Positions 28,449-42,140 of a DNA stretch of 64,000 nt are shown in pieces. The stretch's first letter is position 1. Each line of letters begins with the position of its first letter. The position numbers were made by a program, and so were the translations under genes. This DNA is from Leptidea sinapis (lineage: Eukaryota > Arthropoda > Insecta > Lepidoptera > Pieridae), in NCBI RefSeq assembly GCF_905404315.1, contig NC_066309.1:62001-126000 (forward strand). Reading direction: 5' to 3'. The notes beneath the pieces are model-generated. The model was not told the DNA's origin. It saw nothing but the letters and a program-made list of their open reading frames with translations, and did not search any database.

Positions 28449-31400
28449 GTCCGAGGTTCTCGTGGGTGCAGAGAACGATATTCTGATCATTTTTGAAATC
28501 TCAGATGGCCGCCGCACAAAATTATGATTTCAGCAATATGGATATCGTTCCCGAGATTCTCGCGGCTGCAGAGAACGATTTGGCGATCAGTTTTCAAATC
28601 CAAGATGGCCGCCACACAAAATTATGATATTAGCAATATGGATATCGTTTCCGAGGTTCTAGAGGTTGCAGAGAACTATTCTGTGATCAGTTTTGAAATC
28701 CAAGATAGCTGCCACACAAAATTATGATTTTAGCAATATGGATATCGTGTCCGAGGTGCTCGAGGGTGCAGAGAACAATTCTGTGATCATTTTAGAAATC
28801 CAAGAGGGCTGCCGCAAACAATTATGTTTTCAGCAATATGGATATCGTGTCCGAGGTTCTCAAGGGTGCAGAGAACGATTTTGCGATCATATTTGAAATC
28901 CAAGATAGCTCCCGACCAAAATTTTGAATTCAACAATATGGATATCGTGTCCGAGTTTCTCGAGGGTGCAGAGAACGATTTGGTGATCATTTTAGAAATC
29001 CAAGAGGGCTGCCGCAAACAATTATGTTTTCAGCAATATGGATATCGTGTCCGAGGTTCTCAAGGGTGCAGAGAACGATTTTGCGATCATATTTGAAATC
29101 CAAGATAGCTCCCGACCAAAATTTTGAATTCAACAATATGGATATCTTGTCCGAGGTTCTCGAGGGTGCAGAGAACGATTTGGTGATCATTTTTCAAATC
29201 CAAGATGGCTGCCGCAGAAAATAATGATTTTAGCAATATGGATATCGTATCCGAGGTTCTCGAGGGTGCAGAGAACAATTCTGTGATCATTTTAGAAATC
29301 CAAGAGGGCTGCCGCAAACAATTATGTTTTCAGCAATATGGATATCGTGTCCGAGGTTCTTAAGGGTGCAGAGAACGATTTTGCGATCATATTTGAAATC
29401 CAAGATAGCTCCCGACCAAAATTTTGATTTCAACAATATGGATATCGTGTCCAAGGTTCTCGAGGGTGCAGAGAACGATTTGGTGATCATTTTTCAAATC
29501 CAAGATGGCCGCCGCACAAAATTATGATTTTAGCAATATGGATATCGTGTCCGGAGTTCGCGATGGTGCAGAGAACAATTCTGTGATCATATATGAAATC
29601 AAAGGTTGCCGCCGCACAAAATTATGATTTCAGCAATCTGGATATCGTATTCGAGGTTATCGAGAATGCAGAGAACGATTTTGTGATCTTATTTGACATC
29701 CAAGATGGCTGCCGCTTAAATGTATTATTTCAGCAATATGGATATCGTGTCCGAGGTTCTCGAGGGTGCAGAGAACAATTCTGTGATCAGTATTGAAATC
29801 CAAGATGGCTGCCACACAAAATTATGATTTTAGCAATATGGATATCGTACCTGACGTTCTCGATGGTGCAGAGAACGATTTGGTGATCATTTTTGAAATC
29901 CAAGATGGCCGCCGCACAAAATTATGATTTCAGTAATATGGATATCGTGTCCGAGGTTCTCGAGGGTGCAAAGAACAATTCTGTGATCATTTTTGAAATC
30001 CAATATGGCTGCCACACACAATTATGTTTCAGCAATATGAATATCGTGTCCGAGGTTCTCGAGGTTGTAGAGAAAGATTTTGGTATCATTTTTGAAAACG
30101 AAGATGGCCACCGTACAAAATTATGATAACAACATTATGGGTATCGTATCCGAGGTTTTCGAGGGTGCAGAGAACAATTTTAGGGTCATTTTTAAATCCA
30201 AGATGGTCGCCGTGCAAAATTTTGATTTCAACAATATGGATATCGTGTCCGGAATTCTCGAGGGTGCAGAAAACAATTCTGTTATCATTTTTGAAATCCA
30301 AGAGGGCTGCCGCACACAAATATATTTTCAGCAATATGGATATCGTGTCCGGAGTTCTCGAGGGTGCAGAGAACGATTTGGCGATCAGTTTTCAAATCCA
30401 AGATGGCTGCCACACAAAATTATGATTTTAGCAATAAAGATATCGTACCCGAGGTTCTCGAGGGTGCAGAGAACGATTTGGTGATGATTTTTCAATACCA
30501 AGATGGCCGCCGCACAAAATTATGATTTCAGCAATATGGATGTCGTGTTCGAGGTTCTCGAGGGTGCAGAGAAAAATTCTGTGAACATTTTTTAAATCCA
30601 AGATGGCTGCTACATACAATTATGTTTTCAGCAATATGGATATCGAGCCCAAGGTTCTCAAAGGTGCAGAGAACGATTTTGTAATTATTTTTGAAAACGA
30701 AGATGGCCACCGCAAAAAATTATGTTTACAACATTATGGGTATCGTATCCGAGGTTTTTGAGGGTGCGAAGAACAATTTTGTGATCATATATGAAATCAA
30801 AGGTTGCCGCCGCACAAAATTATGATTTCAGCAATATGGATATCGTGTTCGAGGTTCTCGAGGATAAAGAGAACATTCTGTTATCATTTTTGAGATCCAA
30901 GAGGGCTGCCGCACACAATTATGTTTTCACCAATGTGGATATCATGTCCGAGGTTCTCGTGGGTGCAGAGAAGGATTTTGGTATCATTTTTGAAATCCAA
31001 GATTGCCGCCACACAAACTTATGATTTTAGCAATATGGATATCGTGTCCGAGGTTCTCGAGGGTGCAGAGAACGATTTTGTGATCATATTTGACATCCAA
31101 GATGGCAGCCGCATAAAATTATGATTTCAGCAATATGAATATCGTGTCCGAGGTTCTCGAGGGTGCAAAAAACGATTTGGTGATCATATTTCAAATCCAA
31201 GATGGCCGCCGCACAAAATTATGATTTCAGTAAAATGGATATCGTGTCCGAGGTTCTCGAAGGTGCAAAAAACTATTTGGTGATCATTTTTCAAATCCAA
31301 GAGGGCCGCCGCACAAAATTATGATTTCAGCAATATGGATATCGTTCCCGAGATTCTCGAAGGTGCAGAGAACGATTTTGTGATCATATTTGACATCCAA

Positions 31401-34400
31401 GATGGCAGCCGCATAAAATTATGATTTCAGCAATATGAATATCGTGTCTGAGGTTCTCGAGGGTGCAAAAAACGATTTGGTGATCATATTTCAAATCCAA
31501 GATGGCCGCCGCACAAAATTATGATTTCAGCAATATGGATATCGTGTCCGAGGTTCTCGAGGGTGCAGAGAAGGATTTTGGTATCATTTTTGAAATCCAA
31601 GATTGCCGCCACACAAACTTATGATTTTAGCAATATGGATATCGTGTCCGAGGTTCTCGAGGGTGCAGAGAACGATTTTGTGATCATATTTGACAAGCAA
31701 GATGGCAGCCGCATAAAATTATGTTTTCAGCAATATGAATATCGTGTCCGAGGTTCTCGAGGGTGTAGAGAACGATTTTGGTATCATTTTTGAAAACGAA
31801 GATGGCCACCGCACAAAATTATGATTACAACATTATGGGTATCGTATCCGAGGTTTTCGAGGGTGCAGAGAACAATTTTGGGATCATTTTTAAATCCAAG
31901 ATGGCCGCCGTGCAAAATTATGATTTCAGCAACATAGATATCGTGTCCGGAGTTCTCGAGGGTGCAGAGAACAATTCTGTTATCATTTTTGAAATCCAAG
32001 AGGGCTGCCGCACACAATTATGTTTTCAGGAATATGGATATCGTGTCCGGAGTTCTCGAGGGTGCAGAGAACAATTCTGTTATCATTTTTGAAATCCCAG
32101 AGGGCTACCGCACACAATTATGTTTTCAGCAATACGGATATCGTGTCCGAGGTTCTCGTGGGTAAAGAGAACGATTTTCTGATCATTTTTGAAATCTCAG
32201 ATGGCCGCCGCACAAAATTATGATTTCAGCAATATGGATATCGTTCCCGAGATTCTCGCGGCTGCAGAGAACGATTTGGCGATCAGTTTTCAAATCCAAG
32301 ATGGCCGCCGCACAAAATTATGATTTTAGCAATATGGATATCGTTTCCGAGGTTCTAGAGGTTGCAGAGAACTATTCTGTGATCAGTTTTGAAATCCAAG
32401 ATGGCTGCACACAAAATTATGATTTTAGCAATATGAATATCGTGTCCGAGGTTCTCGAGGTTGTAGAGAAAGATTTTGGTATCATTTTTGAAAACGAAGA
32501 TGGCCACCGTACAAAATTATGATAACAACATTATGGGTATCGTATCCGAGGTTTTCGAGGGTGCAGAGAACAATTTTAGGGTCATTTTTAAATCCAAGAT
32601 GGCCGCCGTGCAAAATTTTGATTTCAACAATATGGATATCGTGTCCGAGGTTCTCGTGGGTGCAGAGAACAATTTTCTGATCATTTTTGAAATCTCAGAT
32701 GGCCGCCGCACAAAATTATGATTTCAGCAATATGGATATCGTTCCCGAGATTCTCGAGGCTGCAGAGAACGATTTGGCGATCAGTTTTCAAATCCAAGAT
32801 GGCCGCCGCAAAAAATTATGATTTTAGCAATATAGACATCGTGTACGAGGTTCTCGAGGGTGCAGAGAACAATTCTGTGATCATTTTAGAAATCCAAGAG
32901 GGCTGCCGCACACAATTATGTTTTCAGCAATATGGATATCGTGTCCGAGGTTCTCGTGGGTGCAGAGAACGATATTCTGATCATTTTTGAAATCTCAGAT
33001 GGCCGCCGCACAAAATTATGATTTCAGCAATATGGATATCGCTCCCGAGATTCTCGCGGCTGCAGAGAACGATTTGGCGATCAGTTTTCAAATCCAAGAT
33101 GGCCGCCACACAAAATTATGATATTAGCAATATGGATATCGTTTCCGAGGTTCTAGAGGTTGCAGAGAACTATTCTGTGATCAGTTTTGAAATCCAAGAT
33201 AGCTGCCACACAAAATTATGATTTTAGCAATATGGATATCGTGTCCGAGGTGCTCGAGGGTGCAGAGAACAATTCTGTGATCATTTTAGAAATCCAAGAG
33301 GGCTGCCGCAAACAATTATGTTTTCAGCAATATGGATATCGTGTCCGAGGTTCTCAAGGGTGCAGAGAACGATTTTGCGATCATATTTGAAATCCAAGAT
33401 AGCTCCCGACCAAAATTTTGAATTCAACAATATGGATATCGTGTCCGAGTTTCTCGAGGGTGCAGAGAACGATTTGGTGATCATTTTAGAAATCCAAGAG
33501 GGCTGCCGCAAACAATTATGTTTTCAGCAATATGGATATCGTGTCCGAGGTTCTCAAGGGTGCAGAGAACGATTTTGCGATCATATTTGAAATCCAAGAT
33601 AGCTCCCGACCAAAATTTTGAATTCAACAATATGGATATCTTGTCCGAGGTTCTCGAGGGTGCAGAGAACGATTTGGTGATCATTTTTCAAATCCAAGAT
33701 GGCTGCCGCAGAAAATAATGATTTTAGCAATATGGATATCGTATCCGAGGTTCTCGAGGGTGCAGAGAACAATTCTGTGATCATTTTAGAAATCCAAGAG
33801 GGCTGCCGCAAACAATTATGTTTTCAGCAATATGGATATCGTGTCCGAGGTTCTTAAGGGTGCAGAGAACGATTTTGCGATCATATTTGAAATCCAAGAT
33901 AGCTCCCGACCAAAATTTTGATTTCAACAATATGGATATCGTGTCCAAGGTTCTCGAGGGTGCAGAGAACGATTTGGTGATCATTTTTCAAATCCAAGAT
34001 GGCCGCCGCACAAAATTATGATTTTAGCAATATGGATATCGTGTCCGGAGTTCGCGATGGTGCAGAGAACAATTCTGTGATCATATATGAAATCAAAGGT
34101 TGCCGCCGCACAAAATTATGATTTCAGCAATCTGGATATCGTATTCGAGGTTATCGAGAGTGCAGAGAACGATTTTGTGATCTTATTTGACATCCAAGAT
34201 GGCTGCCGCTTAAATGTATTATTTCAGCAATATGGATATCGTGTCCGAGGTTCTCGAGGGTGCAGAGAACAATTCTGTGATCAGTATTGAAATCCAAGAT
34301 GGCTGCCACACAAAATTATGATTTTAGCAATATGGATATCGTACCTGACGTTCTCGATGGTGCAGAGAACGATTTGGTGATCATTTTTGAAATCCAAGAT

Positions 34401-37136
34401 GGCCGCCGCACAAAATTATGATTTCAGTAATATGGATATCGTGTCCGAGGTTCTCGAGGGTGCAAAGAACAATTCTGTGATCATTTTTGAAATCCAATAT
34501 GGCTGCCACACACAATTATGTTTCAGCAATATGAATATCGTGTCCGAGGTTCTCGAGGTTGTAGAGAAAGATTTTGGTATCATTTTTGAAAACGAAGATG
34601 GCCACCGTACAAAATTATGATAACAACATTATGGGTATCGTATCCGAGGTTTTCGAGGGTGCAGAGAACAATTTTAGGGTCATTTTTAAATCCAAGATGG
34701 CCGCCGTGCAAAATTTTGATTTCAACAATATGGATATCGTGTCCGGAATTCTCGAGGGTGCAGAAAACAATTCTGTTATCATTTTTGAAATCCAAGAGGG
34801 CTGCCGCACACAAATATATTTTCAGCAATATGGATATCGTGTCCGGAGTTCTCGAGGGTGCAGAGAACGATTTGGCGATCAGTTTTCAAATCCAAGATGG
34901 CTGCCACACAAAATTATGATTTTAGCAATAAAGATACCATACCCGAGGTTCTCGAGGGTGCAGAGAACGATTTGGTGATGATTTTTCAATACCAAGATGG
35001 CCGCCGCACAAAATTATGATTTCAGCAATATGGATGTCGTGTTCGAGGTTCTCGAGGGTGCAGAGAAAAATTCTGTGAACATTTTTTAAATCCAAGATGG
35101 CTGCTACATACAATTATGTTTTCAGCAATATGGATATCGAGCCCAAGGTTCTCAAAGGTGCAGAGAACGATTTTGTAATTATTTTTGAAAACGAAGATGG
35201 CCACCGCAAAAAATTATGTTTACAACATTATGGGTATCGTATCCGAGGTTTTTGAGGGTGCGAAGAACAATTTTGTGATCATATATGAAATCAAAGGTTG
35301 CCGCCGCACAAAATTATGATTTCAGCAATATGGATATCGTGTTCGAGGTTCTCGAGGATAAAGAGAACATTCTGTTATCATTTTTGAGATCCAAGAGGGC
35401 TGCCGCACACAATTATGTTTTCACCAATGTGGATATCATGTCCGAGGTTCTCGTGGGTGCAGAGAACGATTTTGGTATCATTTTTGAAATCCAAGATTGC
35501 CGCCGCACAAAATTATGATTTCAGCAATATGGATATCGTATTCGAGGTTCTCGAGGGTGCAGAGAACGATTTTGTGATCATATTTGACATCCAAGATGGC
35601 AGCCGCATAAAATTATGATTTCAGCAATATGAATATCGTGTCCGAGGTTCTCGAGGATGCAAAAAACGATTTGGTGATCATATTTCAAATCCAAGATGGC
35701 AGCCGCACAAAATTATGATTTCAGTAATATGGATATCGTGTCCGAGGTTCTCGAAGGTGCAAAAAACTATTTGGTGTTCATTTTTCAAATCCAAGAGGGC
35801 CGCCGCACAAAATTATGATTTCAGCAATATGGATATCGTTCCCGAGATTCTCGAGGGTGCAGAGAACGATTTTGTGATCATATTTGACATCCAAGATGGC
35901 AGCCGCATAAAATTATGATTTCAGCAATATGAATATCGTGTCTGAGGTTCTCGAGGGTGCAAAAAACGATTTGGTGATCATATTTCAAATCCAAGATGGC
36001 CGCCGCACAAAATTATGATTTCAGTAATATGGATATCGTGTCCGAGGTTCTCGTGGGTGCAGAGAACGATTTTGGTATCATTTTTGAAATCCAAGATTGC
36101 CGCCGCACAAAATTATGATTTCAGCAATATGGATATCGTATTCGAGGTTCTCGAGGGTGCAGAGAACGATTTTGTGATCATATTTGACAAGCAAGATGGC
36201 AGCCGCATAAAATTATGTTTTCAGCAATATGAATATCGTGTCCGAGGTTCTCGAGGGTGTAGAGAACGATTTTGGTATCATTTTTGAAAACGAAGATGGC
36301 CACCGCACAAAATTATGATTACAACATTATGGGTATCGTATCCGAGGTTTTCGAGGGTGCAGAGAACGATTTTGGGATCATTTTTAAATCCAAGATGGCC
36401 GCCGTGCAAAATTATGATTTCAGCAACATAGATATCGTGTCCGGAGTTCTCGAGGGTGCAGAGAACAATTCTGTTATCATTTTTGAAATCCAAGAGGGCT
36501 GCCGCACACAATTATGTTTTCAGGAATATGGATATCGTGTCCGGAGTTCTCGAGGGTGCAGAGAACAATTCTGTTATCATTTTTGAAATCCCAGAGGGCT
36601 ACCGCACACAATTATGTTTTCAGCAATACGGATATCGTGTCCGAGGTTCTCGTGGGTGCAGAGAACGATTTTCTGATCATTTTTGAAATCTCAGATGGCC
36701 GCCGCACAAAATTATGATTTCAGCAATATGGATATCGTTCCCGAGATTCTCGCGGCTGCAGAGAACGATTTGGCGATCAGTTTTCAAATCCAAGATGGCC
36801 GCCGCACAAAATTATGATTTTAGCAATATGGATATCGTTTCCGAGGTTCTAGAGGTTGCAGAGAACTATTCTGTGATCAGTTTTGAAATCCAAGATGGCT
36901 GCCACACAAAATTATGATTTTAGCAATATGAATATCGTGTCCGAGGTTCTCGAGGTTGTAGAGAAAGATTTTGGTATCATTTTTGAAAACGAAGATGGCC
37001 ACCGTACAAAATTATGATAACAACATTATGGGTATCGTATCCGAGGTTTTCGAGGGTGCAGAGAACAATTTTAGGGTCATTTTTAAATCCAAGATGGCCG
37101 CCGTGCAAAATTTTGATTTCAACAATATGGATATCG
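28449..37136 (+). repeat. 4494-bp segmental tandem duplication within the satellite
   Basis: Sequence from about 28449 to 32640 matches 32943-37136 at an offset of 4494, which jumps by one or two bases near 32408 where copy 1 has lost bases from GCTGCCACAC. Long runs are identical, including rare variants such as the monomer with AATAAAGATATCG (30430) or ATACCATACC (34934). Near-identity over more than 4 kb implies recent unequal exchange or rolling-circle-type amplification, rather than monomer-by-monomer turnover. Confidence 0.85.
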
Positions 37137-39850
37137 TGTCCGGAATTCTCGAGGGTGCAGAAAACAATTCTGTTATCATTTTTGAAATCCAAGAGGGCTG
37201 CCGCACACAAATATATTTTCAGCAATATGGATATCGTGTCCGGAGTTCTCGAGGGTGCAGAGAACGATTTGGCGATCAGTTTTCAAATCCAAGATGGCTG
37301 CCACACAAAATTATGATTTTAGCAATAAAGATATCGTACCCGAGGTTCTCGAGGGTGCAGAGAACGATTTGGTGATGATTTTTCAATACCAAGATGGCCG
37401 CCGCACAAAATTATGATTTCAGCAATATGGATGTCGTGTTCGAGGTTCTCGAGGGTGCAGAGAAAAATTCTGTGAACATTTTTTAAATCCAAGATGGCTG
37501 CTACATACAATTATGTTTTCAGCAATATGGATATCGAGCCCAAGGTTCTCAAAGGTGCAGAGAACGATTTTGTAATTATTTTTGAAAACGAAGATGGCCA
37601 CCGCAAAAAATTATGTTTACAACATTATGGGTATCGTATCCGAGGTTTTTGAGGGTGCGAAGAACAATTTTGTGATCATATATGAAATCAAAGGTTGCCG
37701 CCGCACAAAATTATGATTTCAGCAATATGGATATCGTGTTCGAGGTTCTCGAGGATAAAGAGAACATTCTGTTATCATTTTTGAGATCCAAGAGGGCTGC
37801 CGCACACAATTATGTTTTCACCAATGTGGATATCATGTCCGAGGTTCTCGTGGGTGCAGAGAACGATTTTGGTATCATTTTTGAAATCCAAGATTGCCGC
37901 CGCACAAAATTATGATTTCAGCAATATGGATATCGTATTCGAGGTTCTCGAGGGTGCAGAGAACGATTTTGTGATCATATTTGACATCCAAGATGGCCAC
38001 CGCATAAAATTATGATTTCAGCAATATGAATATCGTGTCCGAGGTTCTCGAGGGTGCAAAAAACGATTTGGTGATCATATTTCAAATCCAAGATGGCCGC
38101 CGCACAAAATTATGATTTCAGTAATATGGATATCGTGTCCGAGGTTCTCGAAGGTGCAAAAAACTATTTGGTGATCATTTTTCAAATCCAAGAGGGCCGC
38201 CGCACAAAATTATGATTTCAGCAATATGGATATCGTTCCCGAGATTCTCAAGGGTGCAGAGAACGATTTTGTGATCATATTTGACATCCAAGATGGCAGC
38301 CGCATAAAATTATGATTTCAGCAATATGAATATCGTGTCTGAGGTTCTCGAGGGTGCAAAAAACGATTTGGTGATCATATTTCAAATCCAAGATGGCCGC
38401 CGCACAAAATTATGATTTCAGTAATATGGATATCGTGTCCGAGGTTCTCGTGGGTGCAGAGAACGATTTTGGTATCATTTTTGAAATCCAAGATTGCCGC
38501 CGCACAAAATTATGATTTCAGCAATATGGATATCGTATTCGAGGTTCTCGAGGGTGCAGAGAACGATTTTGTGATCATATTTGACAAGCAAGATGGCAGC
38601 CGCATAAAATTATGTTTTCAGCAATATGAATATCATGTCCGAGGTTCTCAAGGGTGTAGAGAACGATTTTGGTATCATTTTTGAAAACGAAGATGGCCAC
38701 CGCACAAAATTATGATTACAACATTATGGGTATCGTATCCGAGGTTTTCGAGGGTGCAGAGAACAATTTTGGGATCATTTTTAAATCCAAGATGGCCGCC
38801 GTGCAAAATTATGATTTCAGCAACATAGATATCGTGTCCGGAGTTCTCGAGGGTGCAGAGAACAATTCTGTTATCATTTTTGAAATCCAAGAGGGCTGCC
38901 GCACACAATTATGTTTTCAGGAATATGGATATCGTGTCCGGAGTTCTCGAGGGTGCAGAGAACAATTCTGTTATCATTTTTGAAATCCCAGAGGGCTACC
39001 GCACACAATTATGTTTTCAGCAATACGGATATCGTGTCCGAGGTTCTCGTGGGTGCAGAGAACGATTTTCTGATCATTTTTGAAATCTCAGATGGCCGCC
39101 GCACAAAATTATGATTTCAGCAATATGGATATCGTTCCCGAGATTCTCGCGGCTGCAGAGAACGATTTGGCGATCAGTTTTCAAATCCAAGATGGCCGTC
39201 GCACAAAATTATGATTTTAGCAATATGGATATCGTTTCCGAGGTTCTAGAGGTTGCAGAGAACTATTCTGTGATCAGTTTTGAAATCCAAGATGGCTGCC
39301 ACACAAAATTATGATTTTAGCAATATGAATATCGTGTCCGAGGTTGTAGAGAAAGATTTTGGTATCATTTTTGAAAACGAAGATGGCCACCGTACAAAAT
39401 TATGATAACAACATTATGGGTATCGTATCCGAGGTTTTCGAGGGTGCAGAGAACAATTTCGGGGTCATTTTTAAATCCAAGATGGCCGCCGTGCAAAATT
39501 TTGATTTCAACAATATGGATATCGTGTCCGGAATTCTCGAGGGTGCAGAAAACAATTCTGTTATCATTTTTGAAATCCAAGAGGGCTGCCGCACACAAAT
39601 ATATTTTCAGCAATATGGATATCGTGTCCGGAGTTCTCGAGGGTGCAGAGAACGATTTGGCGATCAGTTTTCAAATCTAAGATGGCTGCCACACAAAATT
39701 ATGATTTTAGCAATAAAGATATCGTACCCGAGGTTCTCGAGGGTGCAGAGAACGATTTGGTGATGATTTTTCAATACCAAGATGGCCGCCGCACAAAATT
39801 ATGATTTCAGCAATATGGATGTCGTGTTCGAGGTTCTCGAGGGTGCAGAG
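34526..39850 (+). repeat. 2397-bp higher-order repeat, two full copies and a third start
   Basis: Copies are 34526-36922 and 36923-39319, with a third start at 39320-39850. The offset is 2397 between copies 1 and 2, and 2388 for copy 3. The 9-bp difference is explained by loss of CTCGAGGTT near 39345. This unit is nested with the 4494-bp duplication, so the array grew in at least two steps. Confidence 0.85.
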
Positions 39851-39980
39851 AAAAATTCTGTGATCATTTTTTAAATCCAAGATGGCTGCTACATACAATT
39901 ATGTTTTCAGCAATATGGATATCGAGCCCAAGGTTCTCAAAGGTGCAGAGAACGATTTTGCGATCATATTTGAAATCCAA

Positions 39981-41980
39981 GATGGCTCCAGAACAAAATT
40001 TTGATTTCAACAATATAGATATCGTGTCCGAGGTTCTCGAGGGTGCAGAGAACGATTTTGTAATTATTTTTGAAAACGAAGATGGCCACCGCAAAAAATT
40101 ATGTTTACAACATTATGGGTATCGTATCCGAGGTTTTTGAGGGTGCGAAGAACAATTTTGTGATCATATATGAAATCAAAGGTTGCCGCCGCACAAAATT
40201 ATGATTTCAGCAATATGGATATCGTGTTCGAGGTTCTCGTGGGTGCAGAGAACGATTTTGGTATCATTTTTGAAATCCAAGATTGCCGCCGCACAAAATT
40301 ATGATTTCAGCAATATGGATATCGTAGTCGAGGTTCTCGAGGGTGCAAAAAACGATTTGGTGATCATATTTCAAATCCAAGATGGCCGCCGCACAAAATT
40401 ATGATTTCAGTAATATGGATATCGTGTCCGAGGTTCTCGAAGCTGCAAAAAACTATTTGGTGATCATTTTTCAAATCCAAGAGGGCCGCCGCACAAAATT
40501 ATGATTTCACCAATATGGATATCGTATTCGAGGTTCTCGAGGGTGCAGAGAACGATTTTGTGATCATATTTGACATCCAAGATGGCAGCCGCATAAAATT
40601 ATGATTTCAGCAATATGAATATCGTGTCCGAGGTTCTCGAGGGTGCAAAAAACGATTTGGTGATCATATTTCAAATCCAAGATGGCCGCCGCACAAAATT
40701 ATGATTTCAGTAATATGGATATCGTGTCCGAGGTTCTCTTGGGTGCAGAGAACGATTTTGGTATCATTTTTGAAATCCAAGATTGCCGCCGCACAAAATT
40801 ATGATTTCAGCAATATGGATATCGTATTCGAGGTTCTCGAGGGTGCAGAGAACGATTTTGTGATAATATTTGACATCCAAGATGGCAGCCGCATAAAATT
40901 ATGATTTCAGCAATATGAATATCGTGTCCGAGGTTCTCGAGGGTGCAAAAAACGATTTGGTGATCATTTTTGAAATCCAATATGGCTCCAGAACAAAATT
41001 TTGATTTCAACAATATAGATATCGTGTCCGAGGTTCTCGAGGGTGCAGAGAACGATTTTGTAATTATTTTTGAAAACGAAGATGGCCACCCCAAAAAATT
41101 ATGTTTACAACATTATGGGTATCGTATCCGAGGTTTTTGAGGGTGCGAAGAACAATTTTGTGATCATATATGAAATCAAAGGTTGCCGCCGCACAAAATT
41201 ATGATTTCAGCAATATGGATATCGTGTTCGAGGTTCTCGTGGGTACAGAGAACGATTTTGGTATCATTTTTGAAATCCAAGATTGCCGCCGCACAAAATT
41301 ATGATTTCAGCAATATGGATATCGTAGTCGAGGTTCTCGAGGGTGCAAAAAACGATTTGGTGATCATATTTCAAATCCAAGATGGCCGCCGCACAAAATT
41401 ATGATTTCAGTAATATGGATATCGTGTCCGAGGTTCTCGAAGCTGCAAAAAACTATTTGGTGATCATTTTTCAAATCCAAGAGGGCCGCCGCACAAAATT
41501 ATGATTTCACCAATATGGATATCGTATTCGAGGTTCTCGAGGGTGCAGAGAACGATTTTGTGATCATATTTGACATCCAAGATGGCAGCCGCATAAAATT
41601 ATGATTTCAGCAATATGAATATCGTGTCCGAGGTTCTCGAGGGTGCAAAAAACGATTTGGTGATCATATTTGACATCCAAGATGGCCGCCGCACAAAATT
41701 ATGATTTCAGTAATATGGATATCGTGTCCGAGGTTCTCTTGGGTGCAGAGAACGATTTTGGTATCATTTTTGAAATCCAAGATTGCCGCCGCACAAAATT
41801 ATGATTTCAGCAATATGGATATCGTATTCGAGGTTCTCGAGGGTGCAGAGAACGATTTTGTGATAATATTTGACATCCAAGATGGCAGCCGCATAAAATT
41901 ATGATTTCAGCAATATGAATATCGTGTCCGAGGTTCTCGAGGGTGCAAAAAACGATTTGGTGATCATTTTTGAAATCCAA
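39981..41980 (+). repeat. 1000-bp (10-monomer) near-perfect tandem duplication
   Basis: 39981-40980 and 40981-41980 match at an exact offset of 1000. I see only a handful of differences, for example near 41091 (CACCCC for CACCGC), 41245 (GTACAG for GTGCAG) and 41670 (GACATCC for CAAATCC). It is the least diverged duplication in the window and therefore probably one of the youngest. Confidence 0.88.
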
Positions 41981-42140
41981 TATGGCTGCCACACAAAATT
42001 ATGTTTTCAGCAATATGAATATCGTGTCCGAGGTTCTCGAGGGTGTAGAGAACGATTTTGGTATCATTTTTGAAAACGAAGATGGCCACCGCACAAAATT
42101 ATGATGACAACATTATGGGTATCGTATCCGAGGTTTTCGA

